This document shows, piece after piece, positions 19,050 through 27,218 of a stretch of DNA of 64,000 nucleotides. Made by a program: the position numbers and the translations under genes. The DNA is from Methylobacterium hispanicum (GTDB lineage: Bacteria; Pseudomonadota; Alphaproteobacteria; Rhizobiales; Beijerinckiaceae), in contig NZ_BPQO01000002.1 of NCBI RefSeq assembly GCF_022179285.1, forward strand, positions 186,001 to 250,000. The letters run 5' to 3'. The notes beneath the pieces were generated by a model. It was not told the DNA's origin and ran no database searches. It saw only the letters and a program-made list of their open reading frames with translations. Positions within the stretch are counted from its first letter, which is position 1, and the number at the start of each line of letters is the position of its first letter.

Positions 19050-19426
19050 CGCGCGGATTCGGTCGGGGCCGGAAGAGGCGCGAGGGCCGGCGGAGTGCCG
19101 GTTCGACCGGCCGGCGCGGCCCGCCGGGCCCCCCGGGGCCGGCCGCGCTCGGCCAGGGGACCTCGGTAGCGCGGGGCCAGGGCACCGGGAAGCGGCCCGC
19201 GTCTCACAATGGTGTCAGCGCGGCCCATCCACCCGAATCGTGCGGCGGGCGGGCGGGAATGGCCGGCCCAGCCTTGACCGCACCGGAGGGTGCCGTCACG
19301 ATCGAGCGGTACGTCACGGCCACGTCGAAGCCCCGACCCGGACCAACCGGCCACGGGGCGCCTCCTGCGAAGAACCGGCTCCCGGGTCCCGCGGCGACGG
19401 GCCCGCGCAGCGAGGGGCTTATCCGG
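19050..19426. other. Divergent intergenic region between lpxC and the Crp/Fnr gene
   Basis: 377 bases between two divergent starts. An in-frame ATG at 19259 could extend the Crp/Fnr protein by 56 residues, but that extension is basic, Pro/Gly-rich and unlike the family. The stretch 19088-19150 is very G/C-rich with overlapping GGCC dyads. No clear promoter hexamers could be assigned. Confidence 0.35.
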
Positions 19427-20113
19427 ATGGCGCGGCTGTCCACCATACCGTTCTTCAAGGAGCCGGGCATCGACCTCGCTCCGTTCGAGACCCGCTGCCA
19501 CTGGCGCCGCTTCGACGAGCACGAAGTGCTGGTCGATTTCGACGACATCTCCACGGACGTCTACTTTCTGGCGGGCGGCGAGGTGCGCATCCTCAACCGC
19601 ACCCAGTCGGGCAAGGAAGTGATTCTCGGCGAGATGCGCGGCGGCGCCTTCTTCGGCGAGCTGTCCGCGATCGACGGGGTCGGGCGCTCGGCCAACGTCA
19701 CGGCGCTCACCCGTGGCGAGGTCTGCGTGGTACCGGCCGCCGTGTTCCGGCAGATCGTGTTCGCCTCCGAGCCCATCGCCGACCGGCTGTTCCGCCTGCT
19801 CGCTAAGCGCGTGCGCGAGTTGAACACCCGTCTGATGGAGCACGCGCTGCTCGACCTGCGCCACCGGCTCTACGCCGAGCTCCTGCGCCTCTCGGTGCCG
19901 CGGGCGGGCGGGGGCGACGAGCGGGTGGTGAGCCCGCCGCCCTATCACCACGTGCTCGCCGCCCGCATCGGCTGCCGCCGCGAGCAGGTGACCCGCGAGT
20001 TCACCGCCATGGCGAGCGAGGGGCTGGTCGACCGCACTCGCGGCGCCCTGGTGATCCGCCGGCCGGACCTCTTGGAGGCCCGCGTCGCCGAGGCGCTGCG
20101 CGAGGACGGCTGA
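19427..20113 (+). CDS. Crp/Fnr-family transcriptional regulator
   Basis: Regulator of 228 residues. The cyclic-nucleotide-binding beta-barrel covers about residues 10-125, with GEMRGGAFFGELSAIDGVGRS as the phosphate-binding-cassette-like loop. A dimerisation helix follows (about 128-155), and a C-terminal winged helix has AARIGCRREQVTREFTAMASEGLV. There are no clustered cysteines, so it is not an Fe-S FNR. The ATG at 19427 was chosen because the protein then begins just before the effector domain. The polyamine-type ABC operon starts 8 bases downstream, so the regulator may be co-transcribed with it. Confidence 0.87.
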   Translation: MARLSTIPFFKEPGIDLAPFETRCHWRRFDEHEVLVDFDDISTDVYFLAGGEVRILNRTQSGKEVILGEMRGGAFFGELSAIDGVGRSANVTALTRGEVCVVPAAVFRQIVFASEPIADRLFRLLAKRVRELNTRLMEHALLDLRHRLYAELLRLSVPRAGGGDERVVSPPPYHHVLAARIGCRREQVTREFTAMASEGLVDRTRGALVIRRPDLLEARVAEALREDG

Positions 20114-20121
20114 GCGGGATC

Positions 20122-21219
20122 GTGGCCGCGACGACCGAGGCCTCCGCGCCGCTCCTGCGGCTCGCGGGCGTGACGAAGCGCTTCGGCGGCGCGGCGGCCG
20201 TCGATGCCGTCGATCTCGCGCTCGCCGAGAACGAGGTGTTCTGCCTGCTCGGCCCTTCGGGCTGCGGCAAGAGCACGCTGCTGCGCCTGATCGCCGGCTT
20301 CGAGCAGCCGGATGCCGGTACGATCCGGCTGGGCACGCAGGATCTCACCGGGCTGCCCGCACACCGGCGCCCGATCAACATGATGTTCCAGTCCTACGCG
20401 CTGTTCCCACACATGAGCGTGTCGCGGAACGTCGCCTACGGCCTCGCGGATCGGCCCCGCGCGGAGCGGGCCGCACGCGTGGCGGACCTGCTGCGGATGG
20501 TGCGCCTGGAGGATTTCGCCGATCGCCGGCCGGACACGCTGTCGGGTGGCCAGCGCCAGCGGGTGGCGCTCGCCCGCGCGCTCGCCCGCGAGCCCCGGCT
20601 GCTGCTGCTCGACGAGCCGCTGACCGCCCTCGACCGGGCGCTCCGGGAGGAGACCCAGAGCGAGCTCCGCGCCCTGCAGCGGCGCCTGCGCACGAGCTTC
20701 ATCGTGGTCACGCACGATCCGGAGGAGGCGATGCGGCTCGCCGACCGGGTCGGCGTGATGGCGCAGGGGCGCATCGTGCAGGTCGGGGCGACGGCCGAGC
20801 TCTACGACCGGCCCGCGAGCCGCTACGTGGCGGGGCTACTCGGCGACGTGAACCTGATCCCGGGCCGGCTCGGTCCGGGCGAGCCGGGCGGCCTCCGGGC
20901 AGTCGAGATCGCGTCCGGATCCCTGCGCGCCCGCTCTCCCGCCGCCGACTTGTCCGAGGGGGACGCGGTCGTGGTGGCGGTGCGTCCGGAGCGGGTCGCG
21001 CTCGGGCCGGACCAGGCGGGGGAGGGCGCCACGGTGGGGATCCCGGCGACGGTCGCGGAGCGCGTATTTCTTGGGGACCGCATCGCCCGCACCCTGCATC
21101 TCGGGGACGGCAGCGCGGTCCGCGCGAGCGGCCCGCCCGAGGGCGCGGACGCCTTCCCGGCCGGCGCCCGCGTGCGCCTGCGCTTCGCCGCCGAGGCGGC
21201 CACCATCCTGCCGGCATGA
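20122..21219 (+). CDS. potA: Polyamine-type ABC transporter ATP-binding protein
   Basis: ATPase of 365 residues. Walker A is GPSGCGKST (about residues 50-58), the Q-loop MMFQSYALFPHMSV, signature LSGGQRQRVALARAL, Walker B LLLLDEPLTALD. The C-terminal 120 residues form a TOBE_2 domain, typical of PotA/PotG. The GTG start follows the Crp/Fnr gene by 8 bases. Its stop overlaps the permease start (ATGA). The family imports spermidine/putrescine or other small cations; the specificity-giving binding protein is not encoded here. Confidence 0.88.
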   Translation: MAATTEASAPLLRLAGVTKRFGGAAAVDAVDLALAENEVFCLLGPSGCGKSTLLRLIAGFEQPDAGTIRLGTQDLTGLPAHRRPINMMFQSYALFPHMSVSRNVAYGLADRPRAERAARVADLLRMVRLEDFADRRPDTLSGGQRQRVALARALAREPRLLLLDEPLTALDRALREETQSELRALQRRLRTSFIVVTHDPEEAMRLADRVGVMAQGRIVQVGATAELYDRPASRYVAGLLGDVNLIPGRLGPGEPGGLRAVEIASGSLRARSPAADLSEGDAVVVAVRPERVALGPDQAGEGATVGIPATVAERVFLGDRIARTLHLGDGSAVRASGPPEGADAFPAGARVRLRFAAEAATILPA

Positions 21220-22121
21220 GGGCGCGGGCGGGAGAGCGCTGGCGCGCGCGCCTGGTGCGGCTGCCGCCGCTCATCTGGCTCACGGCCTTCTTCCTGGTGC
21301 CGTTCCTGATCACCCTTAAGATCAGCCTCTCGGACGCCGCCACCGCGATGCCGCCCTACCTGCCTGTGCTTGACTGGCAGGGGGGCCGGGAGGGCTGGGC
21401 GAGCTTCCTCGAAGCGCTCGACTTCGAGAACTACGCGGTGCTCTGGTTCGACACGTTCTACCGCGACGCCGCGCTCAGCTCGCTCGCCTACGCGGGTACG
21501 GCGAGCCTCGTCCTCGTGCTCTTCGGCACGCCGCTCGCCTACGCGCTTGCCCGGGCGCCCGCGCGGCTTCAGACGCTCCTCGTCGCGCTGGTGGTGGTGC
21601 CGTTCTGGACGAGCTTCCTCGTGCGGGTCTACGCCTGGATCGCGATCCTGAAGCCCGAGGGGCTGCTGAACGCGGGCCTGCTCCGCCTCGGCCTGATCGC
21701 GCGCCCCCTGGAGATCCTGAACACGCCGGCCGCCGTACTGATCGGCCTCGTCTACGCCTACCTGCCCTTCATGGTGCTGCCGCTCTACGCCGTGATGAGC
21801 CGCCTCGACGGCAGCTTGCGCGAGGCCGCCGCCGACCTCGGGGCCGGGCCGGTACGGGCGTTCTGGAGCGTGACCCTGCCGCTCGCCGCCCCCGGCATCG
21901 CGGCAGGCGCCCTGCTCTGCTTCATCCCGATGGTCGGCGAGTTCGTCATTCCGGACCTGCTCGGGGGCTCCGACACGCTGATGCTCGGGCGCGTCCTGTG
22001 GAGCGAGTTCTTCTCGAACCGCGACTGGCCGCTGGCCTCCGCGGTCGCCGTGCTGCTCCTGCTCATCGTGATCGGCCCGGTCCTGCTGTTTCGCGGCGCC
22101 GGCCGGGAGGCGGCCCGGTGA
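21216..22121 (+). CDS. potB: Polyamine-type ABC transporter permease (PotB-like)
   Basis: Permease of 301 residues with six hydrophobic segments. The EAA loop before the last helices reads SLREAAADLGAGPVRAFWSVTLPLAAPG (about residues 200-227; shorter than the whole is LREAAADLGAGPVRAFW), the hallmark of ABC importers. Overlaps the ATPase stop by four bases and is followed after 19 bases by the second permease. Confidence 0.88.
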   Translation: MRARAGERWRARLVRLPPLIWLTAFFLVPFLITLKISLSDAATAMPPYLPVLDWQGGREGWASFLEALDFENYAVLWFDTFYRDAALSSLAYAGTASLVLVLFGTPLAYALARAPARLQTLLVALVVVPFWTSFLVRVYAWIAILKPEGLLNAGLLRLGLIARPLEILNTPAAVLIGLVYAYLPFMVLPLYAVMSRLDGSLREAAADLGAGPVRAFWSVTLPLAAPGIAAGALLCFIPMVGEFVIPDLLGGSDTLMLGRVLWSEFFSNRDWPLASAVAVLLLLIVIGPVLLFRGAGREAAR

Positions 22122-22140
22122 TCCGGCGGGCGCGTCGACC

Positions 22141-22905
22141 ATGAGTCTGTTCCTGCGCGCCGTGCTTGGGCTCGGGCTCGCCTTCCTGTACGCGCCGATC
22201 CTGGTCCTGGCGGCCTACTCGTTCAACGCCTCGCGGCTCGTCACCGTCTGGGGCGGCTTCTCGACCCGCTGGTACGCGGCGCTCCTCGCGGATGGGCCGC
22301 TCGTCGCCGCCGCCTGGGTCTCGCTCCGCGTGGCCCTCGCCTCCGGCGCCGTCGCCACCGTGCTCGGGACGCTCGCGGCCCTGGCGCTCGCCCGGCACGG
22401 GCGCTTCCGCTCCCGTCCGCTGCTCGTCGGCCTCGTCTTCGCCCCGATGGTGATGCCCGAGGTGATCGTCGGCCTGTCGCTCCTGCTGCTCTTCGTCGGC
22501 ATCGGGCTCGACCGGGGCGTCGGCACCCTCGTGATCGCGCATGCGACCTTCTGCACGGGCTTCGTCGCCGTGGTCGTCGGCGCGCGCCTGCGCGGCCTCG
22601 ACCGCAGCCTCGAGGAGGCCGCCGCCGATCTCGGCGCCGGTCCCGTGCGGGTCTTCGCGACCGTGACCCTGCCGCTGCTCGGGCCGGCCGTGCTGGCGGG
22701 CTTCCTGCTCGCCTTCACCCTTTCGCTCGATGATCTCGTCATCGCGAGCTTCGTCTCAGGCCCCGGCGCCACCACGCTGCCGATGCGCCTCTACAGCCAG
22801 GTCCGGCTCGGGGTGAACCCGGAGATCAATGCCGCCTCGACGCTGCTCGTGCTGGCCGTCACGCTCGCGGTCCTCGGCGCCTCCCACCTCAGCGCCCGGC
22901 GCTGA
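22141..22905 (+). CDS. potC: Polyamine-type ABC transporter permease (PotC-like)
   Basis: Second permease of the importer, 254 residues, six hydrophobic segments. N-terminal YAPILVLAAYSFNASR is typical of PotC/PotI, and the EAA loop is LEEAAADLGAGPVRVFATV. The operon ends here without a PotD/PotF-type periplasmic binding protein, which must be supplied from elsewhere if the system is active. Confidence 0.88.
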   Translation: MSLFLRAVLGLGLAFLYAPILVLAAYSFNASRLVTVWGGFSTRWYAALLADGPLVAAAWVSLRVALASGAVATVLGTLAALALARHGRFRSRPLLVGLVFAPMVMPEVIVGLSLLLLFVGIGLDRGVGTLVIAHATFCTGFVAVVVGARLRGLDRSLEEAAADLGAGPVRVFATVTLPLLGPAVLAGFLLAFTLSLDDLVIASFVSGPGATTLPMRLYSQVRLGVNPEINAASTLLVLAVTLAVLGASHLSARR

Positions 22906-23129
22906 ACGACGGACCTGCGTACAACCCGTTGGCGCACAACTCTCTGGCGCATTCGCGCCATCACGGCACCGCGATCAAGATTTGCAGGTGTTTAGGTCGA
23001 GTTTTCCCCGATCGCACGACAGGTTTCCTTCCGCGGCGAGACTCCGTTAAGTTGTATCCTGCTAACTCTCCGCCGTCGGGAGCGCTGGTCCGAGGCCGGA
23101 CGGGCACCACGAACGGAGTGCGAGAGGAC

Positions 23130-23294
23130 ATGATGCAGCTGATCACCCGCTTCCTTAAGGATCGCGACGGTGCGACCGCGATCGAGTACGGCATGATCGC
23201 GGCGCTCATCGCCGTGGTGATCATCGGCACGCTGCAGATCATCGGCACGCAGCTCAACGCGAAGTTCAACAGCATCTCGGCCCAGCTGAACTGA
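23130..23294 (+). CDS. flp: Flp-family type IVb pilin
   Basis: Pilin precursor of 54 residues. The Flp motif DGATAIEYGMIAALIAVV (about residues 12-29) contains the prepilin-peptidase region and Glu of the processed N-terminus followed by the hydrophobic helix. It belongs to tight-adherence (Tad) pili. A ribosome binding site GAGAGG precedes the ATG at 23130; an alternative ATG is the next codon. No tad/cpa assembly genes are adjacent, so the assembly machinery is presumably encoded elsewhere. Confidence 0.88.
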   Translation: MMQLITRFLKDRDGATAIEYGMIAALIAVVIIGTLQIIGTQLNAKFNSISAQLN

Positions 23295-23348
23295 CCGGGC
23301 GGCGCGGACGCGCCCGATGGACCGGTCCGCTCGCGGATCCGGCTCACC

Positions 23349-23367
23349 CGGGCCCTCTTCGGGCCCG
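23349..23367. terminator. Hairpin after the pilin gene
   Basis: Perfect 7-bp stem CGGGCCC / GGGCCCG with a TCTTC loop. There is no T-run, so it is a possible, not proven, terminator between the convergent pilin and glycosyltransferase genes. Confidence 0.4.
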
Positions 23368-23413
23368 CGACGACGAGGAACTTGTCCCGTGGCCCGGCCG
23401 CGGGACCTTTTGC

Positions 23414-25567
23414 CTACAGGCGGTAATGCGCCGAGACCCGTGACAGGTTGATGTTGTAGTAGGGGTCGGCGCGCAGCTCGGGTCCCCAGCGCTCCTGCAT
23501 CACCGCCGTCTCCGCCTGGAAGCGGGCGCGCTTCTCGGGCGTGTCCTCGGGCCCGCGGCTCTTCGATTCGTGGTGGACGAGCTTGGCGAAGGGCGTCCAG
23601 ACGATGCGGTAGCCGGCAGCCCTTACCCGGAGGCAGAGGTCGATGTCGTTGAAGGCGACCTTCAGCGCCTGCGCGTCGAAGCCGCCGACCTCCCGGAACA
23701 CCGCCGCCCGCATGGCGAGGCAGGCTCCCGTCACAGCCGAGACCTCCTGCACCAGCACCATCCGGGCGAAGTAGCCGGGATCCTCGTCGGGCAGGCCGAG
23801 ATGGCCGTGGCCGGCCACCCCCCCGATGCCGAGCACCACGCCTCCGTGCTGAACCGTGCCGTCCGGGTAGAGGAGCTTGGCTCCGACCGCGCCGATGTCC
23901 GGCCGCACCGCCTGCGACACGAGCTCGGTGAGCCAGCCCGGCTCGATCACCTCGACGTCGTTGTTGAGGAAGAGCAGCACCGCGCCGCTCGCCGCAGCGG
24001 CACCGCGATTCGACAGGTCCGAGAAATTGAACGGCCCGGGTGCCGCCACGACGCGCAGGCGCGGGTCGCCCCGGTAGCTCTCGAAGAGGGCTCTCGTCCG
24101 CGGCTCGCGGCTGTCGTTGTCGACGACGACGACCTCGATGTCGGGATAGTCCGTCGCCGCGAACAGGCCATCGAGGGTGACGCGCAGGAGCTCGGCCCTG
24201 TCGCGGGTCGGGATGATCACCGAGACGCGCGGCGCGGGGTCCGGCAGCGGCCGGATCACGCGGACGAAGCCGTGCGGCCCCCGCTCCGCCCGCGCGCCCT
24301 GGCGCTCCACCACCTCGGCGACCGCCCGCAGCCGCGCCGCCTCGGTGCGGGCGAGCGCCCGGTCCGAGAAGGTGCCGGAGCCGCCCGCCGCCCGCCAGTG
24401 GTAGAGCACCATCGGGATGTGCCGGATCCGTGCGGGATCGAGATGTTCGGTCAGGCGCAGGAGCAGGTCGTGGTCCTGGCTGCCCTCGTAGCCGGGACGC
24501 AGGCCGCCGAGCGCCCGGATGGCCGCGGTGCGCATCACCGTCAGGTGGTTGATGTAGTTCTGCCCATAGAGCAGCTCGCGGTCGAAATCCGCCTTGAAAT
24601 GCGGCTCGAACCGGCGCCTGCGCCCCTCGATCTTGTCCTCGTCGCTGTAGACGAGCACCAGTTCGGGATCGTCCCGGACGGCGCGGGCGACCTCGTAGAG
24701 CGCCTGCTCGGGGAGCGCGTCGTCGTGGTCCATGAAGGCGCAGAAGGCCCCTGCGGCCAGCGCCAGCGCGTCGTTGGTGGCGCGCGCGATATGACCGTTC
24801 TGGGCGCGCCGGACCACGCGGATGCGGGCATCGCGCGCGGCGAGCCGGTCGATCAGGCGGACCACCGCCGGTTTGCGCGAGGCGTCGTCGCAGAGGCAGA
24901 GTTCCCAGTGCGGGTAGAGCTGGGCCTGCAGCGAGCGGATCGCCGCGGCCAGCACCCGCGGGGCGGGATCGTGCACCGGCATCAGCACAGAGATGAGCGG
25001 GGCGCCATCCCACCCCGCGACCTCCGTCCGGATGCGGGCGCGGTCGGCGGAGCTGAGCGAGGCGCTGCGGCGGATCCAGGCGCCGTAGCCGGTCTCGCGC
25101 CGGTGCCGGAGCGCCCGGTCGAGGAAGGCGCGTCCGCGTACCCGCTTGCCGAGGCTGCGCCAGAAGGCGGCCCGCGCGGTGAGGACGGGGTCGCGGAGCA
25201 GGCCACGCGCCAAGAGGGCGGGGCGGGTGCGGCGGCGCAGCTCGATCCGCCGGAGCGAGAGCGGACGGCCCGGCACGAGCCCGGTGACGCGGAGCGCGCG
25301 CACGTCCTCGGGCAGCCGGCCGGTCCAGGCGAAGACGCCGCCCCCGAGCGCCTCCTCGGCCAGCGGCGCGCCCGGCCGCGCGGACTCGCCCGCCACGAAG
25401 CTCATCAGCAGGCGGGCGTTGCGCGCGGCGCCCGGATCGTCCGTGAGCGTGATGGTGACCCAGGTGCCGCCCAGGCCGGCGAGGTCGAGTCTCACCCCAT
25501 CGGGCTCGCGGTGCAGCCGCAGGGGACGCGGGCGACCGCGCCCGGAGAGGAGGGCGTCCGGCTCCAC
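23414..25567 (-). CDS. Glycosyltransferase family 2 protein (two-domain architecture)
   Basis: Protein of 717 residues. After an N-terminal beta-rich region (about 1-170), a first GT2 domain starts near residue 188 (PLISVLMPVHDPAPRVLAAA) with FMDHDDALPE as DxD-type motif, and a second GT2 domain starts near 425 (VSVIIPTRDRAELLRVTLDG) with FLNNDVEVIEPGWLTELV and SAVTGACLAMRAAVFREVGGFDA. It is likely to add sugars to a surface polysaccharide. The GTG start at 25567 is two bases from the stop of the upstream gene, so the two form an operon. Acceptor and donor sugars are unknown. Confidence 0.85.
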   Translation of the reverse strand: MEPDALLSGRGRPRPLRLHREPDGVRLDLAGLGGTWVTITLTDDPGAARNARLLMSFVAGESARPGAPLAEEALGGGVFAWTGRLPEDVRALRVTGLVPGRPLSLRRIELRRRTRPALLARGLLRDPVLTARAAFWRSLGKRVRGRAFLDRALRHRRETGYGAWIRRSASLSSADRARIRTEVAGWDGAPLISVLMPVHDPAPRVLAAAIRSLQAQLYPHWELCLCDDASRKPAVVRLIDRLAARDARIRVVRRAQNGHIARATNDALALAAGAFCAFMDHDDALPEQALYEVARAVRDDPELVLVYSDEDKIEGRRRRFEPHFKADFDRELLYGQNYINHLTVMRTAAIRALGGLRPGYEGSQDHDLLLRLTEHLDPARIRHIPMVLYHWRAAGGSGTFSDRALARTEAARLRAVAEVVERQGARAERGPHGFVRVIRPLPDPAPRVSVIIPTRDRAELLRVTLDGLFAATDYPDIEVVVVDNDSREPRTRALFESYRGDPRLRVVAAPGPFNFSDLSNRGAAAASGAVLLFLNNDVEVIEPGWLTELVSQAVRPDIGAVGAKLLYPDGTVQHGGVVLGIGGVAGHGHLGLPDEDPGYFARMVLVQEVSAVTGACLAMRAAVFREVGGFDAQALKVAFNDIDLCLRVRAAGYRIVWTPFAKLVHHESKSRGPEDTPEKRARFQAETAVMQERWGPELRADPYYNINLSRVSAHYRL

Positions 25568-25569
25568 GC

Positions 25570-26616
25570 TCAGCGCGTCCAGCCCTTGGCCAGGGAGGCG
25601 GTGACCGCATCCGCCATGGCGACGTCGAAGACCAGCATGGATTCCACGGCTCGTACCGCCCGCAGGCGCTCGGCCAGCGCCAGCGCATCGGCCGGGATCG
25701 GGGCGGGAGCCGGGATCGGCGCGGCGATGCCGAGCCGGTCGAACAGGGTCGAGGCGAAGGCGTCAAAATAGTCGCGGTGGCCCACGATGGCGACGCGGGC
25801 CAGGATCTCGATCGCCACGATGGAGTTGCCGGGATTGAGCGGGTCGTCGGGCAGCCGCGTGCCGAGCTGGCGCGTCAGCGGATTGTAGAGCAGGTAGTAG
25901 GCCGGCTCGGGCAGCAGGCGGAAGAAGCGCTTGAGGCTGCGCGGGTCGGCATAGTCGAAATCCGCGCTGAACCGCGCGGCCTCCGCGAAACGCCCAAGGC
26001 GCCAGGCGCGGGCGGGATCGTTCGCCACCGGCGCGTGCGCGCGCATCCAGAGCATCCGGGTCGCCATCTCGACATAGGGGTCGTGCAGCAGGATCGCCGC
26101 AACCGCGACGTCGGGTGTGAAGTGGCCCTCGTAGCGCGGCACGGTGACGGCGCCCGCGAGCAGGGCGGAGGCGACGTAGCGGCAGCCGAAGATGCTGGTG
26201 AGGACCTCGTCGGAGAGGCGCTCCAAGCCGAAATGGCACTGCTGGAAATGCGGGAAGAGCGCCGACTGGAGCACGCTCTCAGGCTGGATGCTGGTGTTGA
26301 TCAGCATGACGCGCTCGGCCACGAGACCCTCCGGCGGGGCGCGGCGATAGACCAGCACGTTGGTGTCGGCGTCGTAGAGCTCGAGGCGCGGCAGGCTCGC
26401 GATGCCCGGCACCTCCGTCTCGGTGAGTTCGAAGGTGCATTGGCCGGTGGAGTGCCAGCCGTTCTGCTTGAACACGATGTCGGTGTGGGCGGCCTCGACC
26501 TCGGCGACGCGGCGCCCGTCGACCGCCACCGCGACCCGGCTGATCGCGAGCGGGTTGTCCGGCACGATCCAGCCGCGGATGCGCTCGCCGTTGTCGTAGT
26601 CGATGAAGAAGCGCAT
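25570..26616 (-). CDS. Hypothetical protein, 348 aa, operon partner of the glycosyltransferase
   Basis: Soluble protein of 348 residues. The N-terminal 100 residues (MRFFIDYDNGERIRGWIVPD onward) look like a beta-sandwich similar to the opening domain of the downstream glycosyltransferase; the rest is helical. Motifs such as FPHFQQCHFGLERLSDEVLTS are distinctive but belong to no family I can name. The ATG at 26616 is preferred; upstream in-frame codons run into the Pro/Gly-rich leader. It lies two bases from the glycosyltransferase start and is probably needed in the same surface glycan pathway. Confidence 0.6.
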   Translation of the reverse strand: MRFFIDYDNGERIRGWIVPDNPLAISRVAVAVDGRRVAEVEAAHTDIVFKQNGWHSTGQCTFELTETEVPGIASLPRLELYDADTNVLVYRRAPPEGLVAERVMLINTSIQPESVLQSALFPHFQQCHFGLERLSDEVLTSIFGCRYVASALLAGAVTVPRYEGHFTPDVAVAAILLHDPYVEMATRMLWMRAHAPVANDPARAWRLGRFAEAARFSADFDYADPRSLKRFFRLLPEPAYYLLYNPLTRQLGTRLPDDPLNPGNSIVAIEILARVAIVGHRDYFDAFASTLFDRLGIAAPIPAPAPIPADALALAERLRAVRAVESMLVFDVAMADAVTASLAKGWTR

Positions 26617-26753
26617 GTCCCGTCGCTGCGGCCCGGGCGGGCGCCGCCCGCCGCCGGCCACCGGGCCGGCCGGAGCGCGCATAGCGCATTTTCGGTGCGG
26701 GTGCAGCGGTGCGCGCGGACCACCCGCTGCGGGGCTCCCCGGTAAAAACCCGC

Positions 26754-26781
26754 TTGCGTACCCGGGGAGCACCCGTTATAG
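26754..26781 (+). promoter_or_regulatory. Sigma70-type promoter of tRNA-Val
   Basis: TTGCGT (26754-26759), 16-base spacer, TTATAG (26776-26781), with the tRNA 5' end 33 bases further on. A GCTCCCCGG / CCGGGGAGC dyad (26733-26741, 26762-26770) overlaps it. Confidence 0.55.
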
Positions 26782-26814
26782 CCCCGTCTCACCGGAGCCG
26801 AGGCGCTCCGGACC

Positions 26815-26889
26815 GGGCGCGTAGCTCAGCGGGAGAGCACTACCTTGACATGGTAGGGGTCACAGGTTCGATCCCTGTCGCGCCCACCA
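26815..26889 (+). tRNA. tRNA-Val(GAC)
   Basis: 75 bases including an encoded CCA. Acceptor stem GGGCGCG pairs with CGCGCCC; the anticodon stem CTACC/GGTAG encloses the loop TTGACAT with anticodon GAC at 26847-26849; the T arm has GGTTCGATCC. Accessory DNA begins right after it, so it is the likely integration site of the island. Confidence 0.96.
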
Positions 26890-27218
26890 TTCCAACCCAC
26901 CGGAATGGCTATGAAAATCGGCTCCCTAGCGGGAGCCGTTTCCGTTTCGGGACCAGAATTGGGACCAGAACGCGCTGAAACCCCGCCCGGAATGCCATCC
27001 GGCGGGGTGGTCGGCGACGCGGGTGCCGGCACGCGGCCGGCCGCTGGAGGGTCACGGGACCAGCCTGCCACCGCCCCCGTGGCCCGTTCCAGGCCACGCC
27101 CCATCCGGGTGTTGCATCACGGGCATTGCCAACGACGGCCCCAGGTGCCCGATACAGCCAGGTTTCTTTACCGCCGCGCCGCAAGGTCGGCGGCGGGCGG
27201 CTGGTTAGGGTCAATGGC
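26890..27218. other. Junction region between tRNA-Val and the island's first gene
   Basis: Apart from the terminator hairpin it holds a direct repeat GGGACCAGAA (twice, 26951-26974), and a dyad GTGGCC-N7-GGCCAC at 27079-27097 that recurs at 41982-42000. No integrase frame could be recognised on either strand; a reverse-strand frame running over the tRNA is an artefact. Confidence 0.45.
26920..26937 (+). terminator. Hairpin downstream of tRNA-Val
   Basis: GGCTCCC (26920-26926), loop TAGC, GGGAGCC (26931-26937), followed by GTTTCCGTTT. Probably the tRNA terminator. Confidence 0.6.

Noticed and set aside
26826..27104. Reverse-strand frame covering tRNA-Val
   Set aside because: Translates the complement of a structurally perfect tRNA; a known type of artefact.
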